DNA from: Clostridia bacterium
Lineage (GTDB): Bacteria; Bacillota; Clostridia; Oscillospirales; Acutalibacteraceae
Assembly (NCBI GenBank): GCA_017938985.1
Contig: JAGBAK010000073.1
Location: 1-54,349, forward strand
Reading direction: 5' to 3'
Length of the DNA stretch: 54,349 nucleotides
Position numbers and translations under genes: made by a program. Positions 10,555-18,405 of this stretch are shown in pieces. The notes below the pieces were generated by a model that saw only the letters and a program-made list of their open reading frames with translations, made no database searches and was not told where the DNA came from. The number at the start of each line of letters is the position of its first letter. The stretch's first letter is position 1.

Positions 10555-11913
10555 TTAGTTTTTGAGACTCTGCATCGGGGCGGGGATTCTGCCGCCTCTG
10601 TTTATGAATTTTGCAGGCGAATATGTTGAAAGGGGCATAACGGGGCCGCTTCCGAGAAGTCCGCCGAAGCTCAATTCTTCGCCAACCTGTTTGCCGATTG
10701 CAGGAATAACTCTGACGGCGGTGGTCTTTGAGTTGACCATACCGATTGCCGCTTCGTCAGCGATAATCGCCGAGATAACCTCTGCAGGTGTGTCGCCGGG
10801 AATGTTAATCATATCAAGACCTACCGAGCAAACGGCGGTCATTGCTTCAAGCTTATTTAGGGTCAGGCAACCGCATCTTGCGGCGTCAATCATACCTGCA
10901 TCTTCAGTTACGGGAATGAATGCGCCCGAAAGTCCGCCGACGTGTGACGAAGCCATAACGCCGCCTTTTTTAACTGCATCGTTGAGCAGAGCAAGTGCGG
11001 CGGTTGTGCCGTGGCAGCCGCAGCATTCAAGACCCATTTCTTCAAGAATATGGGCAACCGAGTCGCCGATTGCAGGTGTGGGAGCAAGCGAAAGGTCAAC
11101 AATGCCGAAAGGCACGCCGAGCCTGCGTGAAGCTTCGCTTGCAACAAGCTGACCCATTCTTGTGATTTTGAATGCGGTTTTCTTGATAAGGTCTGCAACG
11201 GCTGTCAAATCGCAGTCGCCTGCCTTTGCAAGGGCGGCTCTTACAACGCCGGGACCTGAAACGCCGACGTTGATAACGCAGTCGGGTTCGCCCGCACCGT
11301 GGAATGCGCCTGCCATAAAGGGGTTATCTTCGGGGGCGTTGCAGAAAACAACAAGCTTTGCAGGACCAATGCAATCTCTGTCGGCGGTCAGCTCAGCGCT
11401 TTTTCTGACAACCTTACCCATAAGGGCAACGGCATCCATGTTTATGCCCGTTTTGGTTGAGCCGATGTTGACCGAGGAACAGATTCGCTCGGTAACGCTC
11501 AGTGCTTCGGGGATGGCTTCAATAAGCTCTCTGTCGCCGGGACCGAAGCCCTTCTGAACGAGGGCGGAAAAACCGCCAAGGAAGTTTACTCCGCAGGTAA
11601 CTGCCGCTCTGTCAAGCGTTTTTGCAAGCTTGACGGCGTCTTTATCTTCGCAGGAAGCGAGAATCATTGCCGCAGGAGTAACGGAAATTCTTTTGTTGAT
11701 GATGGGAATGCCCAGCTCTTTTTCAATCTGTTCGCCTGTTCTGACAAGGTCTTTTGCGTAGCGTGTGATTTTATCGTAAACCTTGCCGCACATAACGTCG
11801 ATATCGCTGTGGCAGCAATCAAGCAGGGAAATACCCATTGTTATTGTACGCACGTCCAGGTGTTCATCCTGAATCATGGTTATTGTTTCGAGAATATCTC
11901 TTGCGTTAAGCAT
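10555..11913 (-). CDS. UPF0210 (PFL/DUF711) family protein
   Basis: The 452-residue protein belongs to UPF0210, a conserved family of unknown biochemical role that resembles the glycyl-radical enzyme fold without being an active member. Recognisable segments are [45 protein letters not shown] and the Gly-rich C-terminus [11 protein letters not shown]. The ACT-domain gene just upstream (UPF0237) is its habitual partner in Firmicutes, so the two probably form a functional unit with amino-acid sensing through the ACT domain. No catalytic claim is justified from sequence. Confidence 0.88.
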   Translation of the reverse strand: MLNARDILETITMIQDEHLDVRTITMGISLLDCCHSDIDVMCGKVYDKITRYAKDLVRTGEQIEKELGIPIINKRISVTPAAMILASCEDKDAVKLAKTLDRAAVTCGVNFLGGFSALVQKGFGPGDRELIEAIPEALSVTERICSSVNIGSTKTGINMDAVALMGKVVRKSAELTADRDCIGPAKLVVFCNAPEDNPFMAGAFHGAGEPDCVINVGVSGPGVVRAALAKAGDCDLTAVADLIKKTAFKITRMGQLVASEASRRLGVPFGIVDLSLAPTPAIGDSVAHILEEMGLECCGCHGTTAALALLNDAVKKGGVMASSHVGGLSGAFIPVTEDAGMIDAARCGCLTLNKLEAMTAVCSVGLDMINIPGDTPAEVISAIIADEAAIGMVNSKTTAVRVIPAIGKQVGEELSFGGLLGSGPVMPLSTYSPAKFINRGGRIPAPMQSLKN

Positions 11914-12093
11914 AATCAGTCATCTCTTTCAAAGTAATTGCTGAATAAATCGGGTTATGATTATCAGCGGAATAATTTTTTGTCAGGGGCGGCGAAAAAC
12001 GCAGGCAATACTTTGTGTATTAACGAGTATTTTGGGCGTTCCTGACGGAAAATCAGCCACGGAGAAACGTGACTTCGATTTGTTAAGCGATTA

Positions 12094-12363
12094 CTATATA
12101 GTATGCATTGCGTTGAAGATATCTTCGTGCATGGCGTGGATGGAAAGACCCATTTCGTTGCCTGCTTTCTGAAGCATATCCGAAAACTCTGTGAAGGGGA
12201 TATCCGATTTTGTGATGTCAACCATCATAATCATTGCGAACATATCCTGAAGAATGGACTGTGTTACCTCAAGAACGTTGATGTTGTGGTTTGAGCATTC
12301 GGCGGAAACCTTTGCAAGAATGCCGACCATATCTTTACCTATAACAGTTATAACAGCTCTCAT
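12094..12363 (-). CDS. UPF0237 ACT-domain protein
   Basis: This 89-residue protein is a single ACT domain (MRAVITVIGKDMVGILAKVS, then NINVLEVTQSILQDMFAMIM), a small ligand-binding fold that usually senses amino acids. ATG 12363 is preceded by AAAGGAG; an open frame extending further upstream belongs to the transposase remnant. A 180-base spacer separates it from the UPF0210 gene, in which I see no terminator. Its ribosome binding site lies within the last codons of the transposase frame, and the start codon overlaps that frame's stop. Confidence 0.85.
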   Translation of the reverse strand: MRAVITVIGKDMVGILAKVSAECSNHNINVLEVTQSILQDMFAMIMMVDITKSDIPFTEFSDMLQKAGNEMGLSIHAMHEDIFNAMHTI

Positions 12364-12549
12364 AGTTTTTCTCCTTTGTAAGTTGTTTTGTCTATCTGCC
12401 ATTTTCGGGGGTTGTTTTCGATGTATTGCCATACCGCTTCGTACGCCTTGTCACTGTCAATTATTCGGTCAACATAAGATTTTTGCCAGATTGATTTTCC
12501 GAGTTCTTTGGAAACCCAACGTTTCATTTGACCGATTACCGTTGACAGT

Positions 12550-12572
12550 GTAGGGGCGGATATTATCCGCCC
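12550..12572 (+). repeat. GTAG-headed hairpin repeat, type A, inside the transposase frame
   Basis: GTAG is followed by GGGCGGAT-ATT-ATCCGCCC, and the same 23 bases recur at 52019-52041. On the transposase strand this copy encodes GRIISAP. GTAG next to a hairpin is the recognition signature of REP elements used by RAYT enzymes. Confidence 0.75.
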
Positions 12573-12742
12573 GTTTTCATCGGGCAAAAACAAAAGCAAC
12601 AGGTGAATGTGGTTAGGCATTATACAATATTTTTCAACAATAACATTACTGTAATGCGACGTTATGTTTCTGATTGCCTGCTCAACTATTTGACCGTTTC
12701 GGGTAAGGGGAAGCGGCAATTCTTCAACAAACTCATAATTCG

Positions 12743-12765
12743 GGCGGATGATATCCGCCCCTACA
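12743..12765 (-). repeat. GTAG-headed hairpin repeat, type A, inverted copy in the transposase frame
   Basis: On the minus strand this reads GTAG, then GGGCGGAT-ATC-ATCCGCCC. It faces the copy at 12550 across about 170 bases, and encodes GADIIRP near the beginning of the surviving transposase homology. Confidence 0.75.
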
Positions 12766-12775
12766 CTCAAAAGGG

Positions 12776-13378
12776 TTATATTTTTAAAATTTCCGAAATG
12801 TCGCTTACAACAAATTGGGCGGCGGTTTCGGGATTTTCTTTTTTGGTATAAAGACAACCGAAGCAGCCTGCGTTGACACCCGAAAGAACGTCAATTTCTC
12901 TGTCGCCTATCATAACGGTTTCGCTTCTGTCAAGACCGTAGGTGTCGCAGATATAATTGACCGCGTCGGGTGCGGGCTTTGCGGGAAAATTCATTGACGA
13001 ATCAACGAACGCCGTGAAGAATTTCTTCATACCGTATATTTCAAGGTAATGCTGCGAGGTTTCAAAACCTCTGTGGGTATAGAGAAAATGCTTTTTGCCG
13101 TCGTTGAAAAGCTTTTCGAGGGTGGTATATGTGTTTTCAAACGGAACGGCAATCGGGCGCAGATTGTAGTTATGCTCGTGATGCCTGAAAAGCTCTTTTT
13201 CTTCTTCGGTTACGCCGTAATGTTCATAGGCAGTGGCATAGGTAATTTCAAGCAACGCCTTTGCTTCGTCATAGTCAGCGGTTTTGCCCGATTCCGAAAG
13301 AGCCTTGATGAATGCAGACGTTATGTGCGGATAGCTGTCAAACAGCATACCGTCAAAATCCCAGATATAATTCTTCAT
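12776..13378 (-). CDS. HAD-superfamily phosphatase
   Basis: The 200-residue protein has the HAD nucleophile motif WDFDGMLFDS (D7 and D9), a helical cap, a threonine motif LYTHRG, and the metal-binding MIGDREID block. It resembles phosphoglycolate phosphatase and beta-phosphoglucomutase-like enzymes that hydrolyse small phosphorylated metabolites; the substrate is unknown. The start at 13378 lies two bases beyond the galE stop, so translation is probably coupled; no strong ribosome binding site is seen. Being directly after galE, it may act on a sugar phosphate, which is an inference. Confidence 0.8.
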   Translation of the reverse strand: MKNYIWDFDGMLFDSYPHITSAFIKALSESGKTADYDEAKALLEITYATAYEHYGVTEEEKELFRHHEHNYNLRPIAVPFENTYTTLEKLFNDGKKHFLYTHRGFETSQHYLEIYGMKKFFTAFVDSSMNFPAKPAPDAVNYICDTYGLDRSETVMIGDREIDVLSGVNAGCFGCLYTKKENPETAAQFVVSDISEILKI

Positions 13379-13380
13379 AA

Positions 13381-14391
13381 TCAAAAACCGTTCGGATTCT
13401 GTGACTGCCAGCGCCATGAATCCTCACACATTTCGTCAATTCCTCTTTTTGCTTCCCAGCCAAGCTCTGCTTTTGCCTTTGAGGGGTCGGAGAAGCAGGT
13501 CGCAATGTCGCCGGGTCTTCTGGGTGCAATTTCAAACTTGATGGGGTGACCGCAAGCCTTTTCAAATGCTCTGAGAACCTCAAGCACGCTGTAGCCGTTG
13601 CCTGTGCCGAGATTATATGTAAAGCAGCCGTTTTCACCAAGCACTTTTTCAACAGCCTTGATGTGACCGAGTGCAAGGTCAACAACGTGGATATAATCAC
13701 GCACACCTGTGCCGTCGGGTGTGGGATAATCGTTGCCGTTAACGTTGAGGTGGTCAAGCTTGCCGACGGCAACCTGTGCAATATAGGGAACAAGGTTGTT
13801 GGGAATGCCGTTGGGGTCTTCGCCGATTCTGCCGCTCTTGTGTGCGCCGATCGGATTGAAATAGCGAAGCAGGCAAATACTCCATTCGGGGTCGGAGGCG
13901 TAAAGGTCTTTGAGAATTCTTTCGATATAAAGCTTTGTTGTGCCGTAGGGGTTTGTTGTTTTGCCCTCGGGCATATCTTCCTTTAAAGGCGAGGGGTTTT
14001 CACTGCCGTATACCGTTGCGGATGAGCTGAAAACCATCTTTTTGCAGCCTGCAGCCTTCATCGCTTCACAAAGGATAACGGTGCCGCCGATGTTGTTATC
14101 ATAGTATTCAAGAGGCATTGTGCAGCTTTCGCCTACAGCCTTAAGACCTGCAAAATGAATTACTGCATCAATTTTGTTTTCTGCAAAAATTTTATCAAGA
14201 CCTGCACGGTCACGGATATCGCATTCGTAAAACTTAACATCTTTGCCCGTAATTTCTTTGATGCGTTTTACACTTTCGCTCTTGCTGTTGCAAAGATTAT
14301 CGAGTATAATGGTATTATAACCTGCTTCGAGAAGCTCAACGCAGGTGTGCGAGCCGATGAAACCGGCACCGCCTGTTACGAGAATTGACAT
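13381..14391 (-). CDS. galE: UDP-glucose 4-epimerase GalE
   Basis: GalE interconverts UDP-glucose and UDP-galactose with bound NAD, feeding galactose use and surface polysaccharides. The 336-residue short-chain dehydrogenase-like protein has the NAD motif VTGGAGFIGSH at its N-terminus, SSSATVYG, and the catalytic YGTTK (YxxxK). The C-terminal substrate domain has YNLGTGNGYSVLEV and RRPGDIATCFSDPSKA. Length and motifs match the bacterial enzyme. GGAGG precedes the ATG. It heads the minus-strand operon that continues through HAD and the transposase remnant toward the ACT gene. Confidence 0.95.
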   Translation of the reverse strand: MSILVTGGAGFIGSHTCVELLEAGYNTIILDNLCNSKSESVKRIKEITGKDVKFYECDIRDRAGLDKIFAENKIDAVIHFAGLKAVGESCTMPLEYYDNNIGGTVILCEAMKAAGCKKMVFSSSATVYGSENPSPLKEDMPEGKTTNPYGTTKLYIERILKDLYASDPEWSICLLRYFNPIGAHKSGRIGEDPNGIPNNLVPYIAQVAVGKLDHLNVNGNDYPTPDGTGVRDYIHVVDLALGHIKAVEKVLGENGCFTYNLGTGNGYSVLEVLRAFEKACGHPIKFEIAPRRPGDIATCFSDPSKAKAELGWEAKRGIDEMCEDSWRWQSQNPNGF

Positions 14392-14424
14392 AGTTCAACC
14401 TCCATTTATATTTATACAGTCTAT

Positions 14425-14453
14425 ATTATAATTAGATTTCAAATAAAAATCAA
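14425..14453 (-). promoter_or_regulatory. Promoter of galE
   Basis: On the minus strand TTGATT (14448-14453) and TATAAT (14425-14430) are separated by 17 bases, upstream of galE at 14391. Confidence 0.6.
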
Positions 14454-14494
14454 CGGAAGTGTAAACAATATTTTACGAAAAGGAAGTGTGTTTT

Positions 14495-15154
14495 TTGGTT
14501 AGCTTCGAGAATTTGCGCAAAGACAGCGAGATTTTGGCTTACGTTGAAAAGGCAAATCACGTTCTCGGCGAAATAGGATATACGGAACACGGCATGGCAC
14601 ACGCAGTTAAGGTTGCGGAGGATGCAAACAGGATTCTTTCGGTGCTCGGCTATGATGAGTACACCTGCGACCTTGTTAAAATTGCAGGTCTGCTTCACGA
14701 TATAGGCAACGTCATAAACAGATGCGACCACGCACAGAGCGGAGCATTGCTGGCTCACAACATTCTCAAGGCAAGATCGTTTGAAATCAAGGACGTTATT
14801 GAAATAATCACCGCCATCGGTCACCACGACGATAAAACAGCCGCTCCCGTAACACCGATTGCGGCGGCGCTGATTCTTGCCGATAAAAGCGACGTGCGCA
14901 CGTCGAGAGTCCGCAACCGCGACACGCTTCATGACGATATTCACGACAGGGTAAATTATGCCGTTTTCAGCTCAAAGCTTGACGTCGACAGGGAAAAACG
15001 CCTGATAGTGCTCACGCTTAAAATCGACACTCTGGTTTGCCCAGTTATGGAATATTTTGAAATTTTTCTTGAGAGAATGGTGCTTTGCAAAAAGTCGGCG
15101 GCGGCACTCAAATGCGATTTTGAGCTGATTATTAATGATACGAGGTTACTGTGA
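14495..15154 (+). CDS. HD-domain phosphohydrolase
   Basis: The protein (about 219 residues) carries an HD fold with the metal ligands H in HGMAHAVKV, HD in LLHDIGN, and the downstream HHDD and LADKSD blocks. HD hydrolases act on phosphate esters or nucleotides; the sequence does not identify the substrate. The TTG at 14495 fits AAAAGGAAG (14478-14486) at normal spacing; an in-frame GTG at 14486 overlaps that site. The gene's stop overlaps the rsmA start, so the two are coupled. Confidence 0.78.
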   Translation: MVSFENLRKDSEILAYVEKANHVLGEIGYTEHGMAHAVKVAEDANRILSVLGYDEYTCDLVKIAGLLHDIGNVINRCDHAQSGALLAHNILKARSFEIKDVIEIITAIGHHDDKTAAPVTPIAAALILADKSDVRTSRVRNRDTLHDDIHDRVNYAVFSSKLDVDREKRLIVLTLKIDTLVCPVMEYFEIFLERMVLCKKSAAALKCDFELIINDTRLL

Positions 15155-16023
15155 TGTATAATTTAACGGATATCGGTACGGTTAAAGGAATTCTCGGCAG
15201 ACACGGCTTTCATTTTTCAAAGGCGCTGGGTCAGAATTTTATTGTCAACCCTTCCGTCTGCCCGAGAATGGCGGAGGAAAGCGGCATTGACGAAAACAGC
15301 GGCGTTATTGAAATAGGAGCGGGTATAGGCGTGCTGACTGCCGAGCTTGCCAAAAGAGCGAAAAAGGTTGTTGTTATTGAGCTTGACACAAAGCTTCTGC
15401 CTATTCTTGACGAAACGCTCAAGGATTTTGACAACGTTGAAATCATCAATCAGGACGTGCTTAAAACCGACCTTGCCGCAATAATTGAAGAAAAATTCAA
15501 GGGTATGCCCGTTTACGTGTGCGCAAATCTGCCCTATTATATTACTTCGCCCGTAATTATGAGCCTGCTTGAGAGCAGACTGCCGCTTAAAGCAATAACG
15601 GTTATGGTTCAGAAAGAAGCGGCACAAAGACTCTGCGCTCCCGTCGGCAGCAGACTTTCGGGTGCGGTTACGGTTGCGGTTGATTATTATGCCGAAGCAA
15701 CAAAGCTTTTTGACGTTTCGTCAGGCTCGTTTATGCCTGCGCCCAAGGTTGACAGCTGCGTTATCAGAATGGACGTAAGGGAGCAGCCCGAAAACCCCGT
15801 AAGCGACGAAAAGATGTTTTTCAAAATGGTTCACGCCGCTTTCGGTCAGCGCAGAAAAACCGCTTCAAACTCAATCAGCTCGGGTATGGGCGTTGCAAAG
15901 GACGTTGTTATCAGGGCAATTGAGGAATGCGGATTTGAGCCTGCAGTGAGAGCTGAAACAATGAGTATGGCTCAGCTTGCAACGCTCAGCGATAAAATTG
16001 TCGAATTGTTACGAAATAATTAA
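15154..16023 (+). CDS. rsmA: 16S rRNA (adenine1518/1519-N6) dimethyltransferase RsmA (KsgA)
   Basis: RsmA dimethylates two adjacent adenines in the 3' hairpin of 16S rRNA late in 30S assembly. The protein (about 289 residues) has KALGQNFIVNPSV, the SAM motif VIEIGAGIGVLT, the catalytic NLPYYITSP and the C-terminal helical domain with FGQRRKTASNS. ATG 15154 overlaps the upstream TGA stop; GAGG lies 8 bases before it. An in-frame GTG three bases earlier is the alternative. The next gene begins after a riboswitch, so rsmA ends this unit. Confidence 0.94.
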   Translation: MYNLTDIGTVKGILGRHGFHFSKALGQNFIVNPSVCPRMAEESGIDENSGVIEIGAGIGVLTAELAKRAKKVVVIELDTKLLPILDETLKDFDNVEIINQDVLKTDLAAIIEEKFKGMPVYVCANLPYYITSPVIMSLLESRLPLKAITVMVQKEAAQRLCAPVGSRLSGAVTVAVDYYAEATKLFDVSSGSFMPAPKVDSCVIRMDVREQPENPVSDEKMFFKMVHAAFGQRRKTASNSISSGMGVAKDVVIRAIEECGFEPAVRAETMSMAQLATLSDKIVELLRNN

Positions 16024-16041
16024 CAAAAAGAATAATATTGC

Positions 16042-16071
16042 TTGACAAAGTATTTTGATATATGTTACTGT
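16042..16071 (+). promoter_or_regulatory. Promoter of the lysine-riboswitch transcript
   Basis: TTGACA (16042-16047) is followed after 18 bases by TACTGT (16066-16071). Transcription would start a few bases before the aptamer. Confidence 0.65.
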
Positions 16072-16087
16072 AAACAGGTAGAAAGCA

Positions 16088-16248
16088 ATGATAGAGGCGC
16101 AAAAGTCAAGAGTAAGCCGTTCCTTAACGGGTATCGGGAATGGGAGAAAGGGACTTTTGCCGAAGCGGATGCAGGTTACCCGAAGCCTTGTTCGCTGGGC
16201 TGACCGCAGAATATGCGGCAGACTGTCACGGTTGTGGAGAGCTATCTG
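16088..16248 (+). ncRNA. Lysine riboswitch (L-box) aptamer
   Basis: The conserved L-box blocks occur in order: AGAGGCGC, AAGTCAAGAGTAA, GGGAATGGGAGAAAGGGAC, TTGCCGAAGCGG, GCTGGGCTGACCGCAGAATA, GACTGTCACGG and TGTGGAGAGCTATC. The closing P1 helix pairs GATAG (16090-16094) with CTATC (16242-16246). Lysine binding should favour the downstream terminator and switch the transporter off. Confidence 0.9.
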
Positions 16249-16269
16249 TTTCAGTTGATGAAATTATGC

Positions 16270-16309
16270 GCTCCGTTACCGTGCAGGTATCGGAGCTTTG
16301 TTATTTTTA
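16270..16309 (+). terminator. Riboswitch-controlled terminator
   Basis: GCTCCGTTACC (16270-16280), loop GTGCA and GGTATCGGAGC (16286-16296) form an 11-bp stem with one T-T mismatch, followed by TTTGTTATTTTTA. It lies between the aptamer and the transporter gene and forms the expression platform. Confidence 0.8.
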
Positions 16310-16346
16310 CGGCATAAAAGCCGATTATATTTTATGGAGGTATTCT

Positions 16347-18242
16347 ATGACACGCAAAAGAAAAATTGCGGCGATTTGCATTGTAATTGCACTTCTCGGT
16401 TCAATTTTCAGTTGCTTTGCATTCGCAAACACAGCAGAAGAAGCTTCGGTTGAAGACGTTCTTGCTCAGATAGCTGATAACGAAGCCAATCTGCTTGAAA
16501 TTGACGAAGAAACTGACCTTGCAGCTGCAAACGAAGCAATTCAGAAGCAGTATGAGGACGTTAAAATCCTTATGGAGCTTGTAGGCGAAAGCTATGCTGC
16601 CGCTCCCGAAGCTGCCGAAACAACAGAGCAGGCGGCAGAGATTATGGCCGCTCAGTCAGAAAGCATTGCAACCCTTACAGAGCTTGTTGCTCCCGAAGAA
16701 GAAGCTTACGTAAGCAAGTTTGCAAATTCTCTCTGGGCAATTCTTCCCCCGGTTATCGCCATTGTTCTTGCTCTTATCACAAAGGAAGTTTATTCCTCGC
16801 TCATCATCGGTATTGTTGTGGGCGGTTTCCTTTATGCAATGGGCGATTTCGAGCTTGCAATCAACCATATTCTGTTTGACGGCTTTGTTTCAAGCCTTTC
16901 AGACAGCTACAATATGGGTATCATCGTATTCCTTGTTCTTCTCGGAATGCTTGTTTCGCTTATGAACAAGGCAGGCGGCTCTGCTGCATTCGGAAGATGG
17001 GCTTCAAAACGCATTAAGTCCAGAGTAGGCGCTCAGATTTCAACAATCATTCTCGGCTGTCTTATCTTTATTGACGACTATTTCAACTGCCTTACAGTTG
17101 GTTCGGTTATGCGTCCCGTTTGCGACAAGCAGAAGATTTCAAGAGCAAAGCTCGCTTACCTTATTGACGCAACCGCAGCTCCCGTTTGCATTATTGCTCC
17201 CATTTCTTCATGGGCAGCCGCAGTTGCAGGCTTTGCAAAGGGCGCAGGCGCAAACGACGGTATCAGCCTTTTCATTCAGGCTATTCCCTATAACTTCTAC
17301 GCACTTTTCACCATTCTGATGATGGTTGTCATTACGCTTATGAAGTTCGATTACGGCCCGATGAAGCTCCACGAAAACAACGCTGTGTTGCAGGGCGACC
17401 TCTTCACAAGCGACGCTGAAACCTTCAAGGACACCGTTACCGATGAAAATGCCAATCCCAAGGGCAAGGTTATTGACCTTGTTCTGCCCGTTGTTGTGCT
17501 TATCATCGCTTGCGTATTCGGCATGATTTATTCAGGCGGCTTCTTTGAGGGTGCAAGCTTCATTGATGCTTTCTCAAATTCCGATGCTTCCATAGGTCTT
17601 GTTATCGGTTCATCAATAGCAATTGTTTTCTCAATTATCTATTTCCTCATCAGAAGAGTAATCAGCTTCAAGAGCATTATGGAATCCTTCCCTGAAGGAT
17701 TCAAGGCAATGGTTCCCGCTATCCTTATTCTTACCTGCGCATGGACTCTTAAAGCTATGACGGACAGCCTTGGCGCAGCAGAATACATTGCAGGCGTTGT
17801 TGAAGGCAGTGCAGGCGCACTTCAGGCTCTTCTTCCCGCAATTATCTTCCTTATTGCCGTTGGTCTTTCATTCGCAACAGGCACGTCCTGGGGTACGTTC
17901 GGTATTCTTATCCCCATCGTTCTGAGCGTATTTGACAAGGGCAATCCTCTTATGATTGTTTCAATTTCGGCTTGTATGGCAGGTGCGGTTTGCGGCGACC
18001 ACTGCTCACCCATTTCCGACACAACAATCATGGCTTCCGCAGGCAGCCAGAGCAACCACATCAACCACGTTTCAACCCAGCTTCCCTATGCGCTTACCGT
18101 TGCAGGTGTTTCGTTTGTAACTTACGTCATTTCGGGTCTGCTGGCAAAGACAGGTTTTGCACTTGTTGCTCTGCCCATCGGCGCAGCTCTTATGGTCGGC
18201 ACACTCTTTGTTATTAAGGCAATGGCCAATAAAAAAGCATAA
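16347..18242 (+). CDS. NhaC-family antiporter, probable lysine transporter, with an extra N-terminal domain
   Basis: The 631-residue protein is a polytopic NhaC-superfamily carrier. Riboswitch-controlled members of this family have been assigned to lysine transport, and the lysine riboswitch directly upstream supports that. Its first 26 residues are a signal-like helix (KIAAICIVIALLGSIFSCFAFA). About 90 acidic, helical, Ala/Glu-rich residues follow (EEASVEDVLAQIADNEANLL to TLTELVAPEEEAY), and only then the transporter core begins (FANSLWAILPPVIAIVLALI). Core motifs include LIFIDDYFNCLTVGSVMRP and CGDHCSPISDTTIMAS. ATG 16347 follows TGGAGG at 6-base spacing; an open frame upstream runs through the riboswitch and is not coding. 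Ion coupling and direction of transport are not readable. Confidence 0.82.
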   Translation: MTRKRKIAAICIVIALLGSIFSCFAFANTAEEASVEDVLAQIADNEANLLEIDEETDLAAANEAIQKQYEDVKILMELVGESYAAAPEAAETTEQAAEIMAAQSESIATLTELVAPEEEAYVSKFANSLWAILPPVIAIVLALITKEVYSSLIIGIVVGGFLYAMGDFELAINHILFDGFVSSLSDSYNMGIIVFLVLLGMLVSLMNKAGGSAAFGRWASKRIKSRVGAQISTIILGCLIFIDDYFNCLTVGSVMRPVCDKQKISRAKLAYLIDATAAPVCIIAPISSWAAAVAGFAKGAGANDGISLFIQAIPYNFYALFTILMMVVITLMKFDYGPMKLHENNAVLQGDLFTSDAETFKDTVTDENANPKGKVIDLVLPVVVLIIACVFGMIYSGGFFEGASFIDAFSNSDASIGLVIGSSIAIVFSIIYFLIRRVISFKSIMESFPEGFKAMVPAILILTCAWTLKAMTDSLGAAEYIAGVVEGSAGALQALLPAIIFLIAVGLSFATGTSWGTFGILIPIVLSVFDKGNPLMIVSISACMAGAVCGDHCSPISDTTIMASAGSQSNHINHVSTQLPYALTVAGVSFVTYVISGLLAKTGFALVALPIGAALMVGTLFVIKAMANKKA

Positions 18243-18266
18243 AAATCTGCATAGGTTGAATTGAAG

Positions 18267-18300
18267 AAAGCGTACCGTTTCGGCGGTACGCTTTTTGTTT
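18267..18300 (+). terminator. Terminator after the lysine-regulated transporter
   Basis: AAAGCGTACCG (18267-18277), a 6-base loop and CGGTACGCTTT (18284-18294) are followed by TTGTTT. Its arms are nearly identical to those of the purC terminator near 36687. Confidence 0.85.
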
Positions 18301-18405
18301 ATACTCTGTTTATAATTTATTTATTATTTTCTATTGTTTTTTTTATTAAAACCTGTCATAATGTTTAAGAGCATAGGCTCGAATAATAAACGGGGGACAG
18401 ATTTA

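Larger units (their letters stand above)
12360..12775 (-). pseudogene. 5'-truncated RAYT (REP-associated tyrosine transposase, Y1/IS200-like)
   Basis: The frame encodes the C-terminal three quarters of a Y1 transposase of the HUH class. The metal-binding HIH lies in IMPNHIHLLLL, and the family's end motif appears as SIWQKSYVDRIIDSDKAYEAVWQYIENNPRKW. RAYTs usually begin with about 40 residues containing a YFVTICTQ-like strand; that part is missing. An open frame continues to 12857, but only by reading through the end of the HAD gene in another frame, so the homologous part stops at about 12770, at a repeat. Two GTAG-headed hairpins lie in frame inside it. It is probably an inactive remnant, inserted between the HAD and ACT genes of the galE operon. 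Confidence 0.75.

Noticed and set aside
11914..12093. Possible RNA gene in the UPF0210/ACT spacer
   Set aside because: Short inverted pieces are present, but no consistent fold, promoter or terminator could be drawn.
12776..12857. Upstream extension of the transposase reading frame
   Set aside because: The added N-terminal residues come from reading the HAD gene's end in another frame and have no RAYT character.
16140..16346. Extended N-terminus of the transporter open frame
   Set aside because: It passes through the lysine riboswitch and terminator. ATG 16347 has a proper ribosome binding site and begins a signal-like helix.
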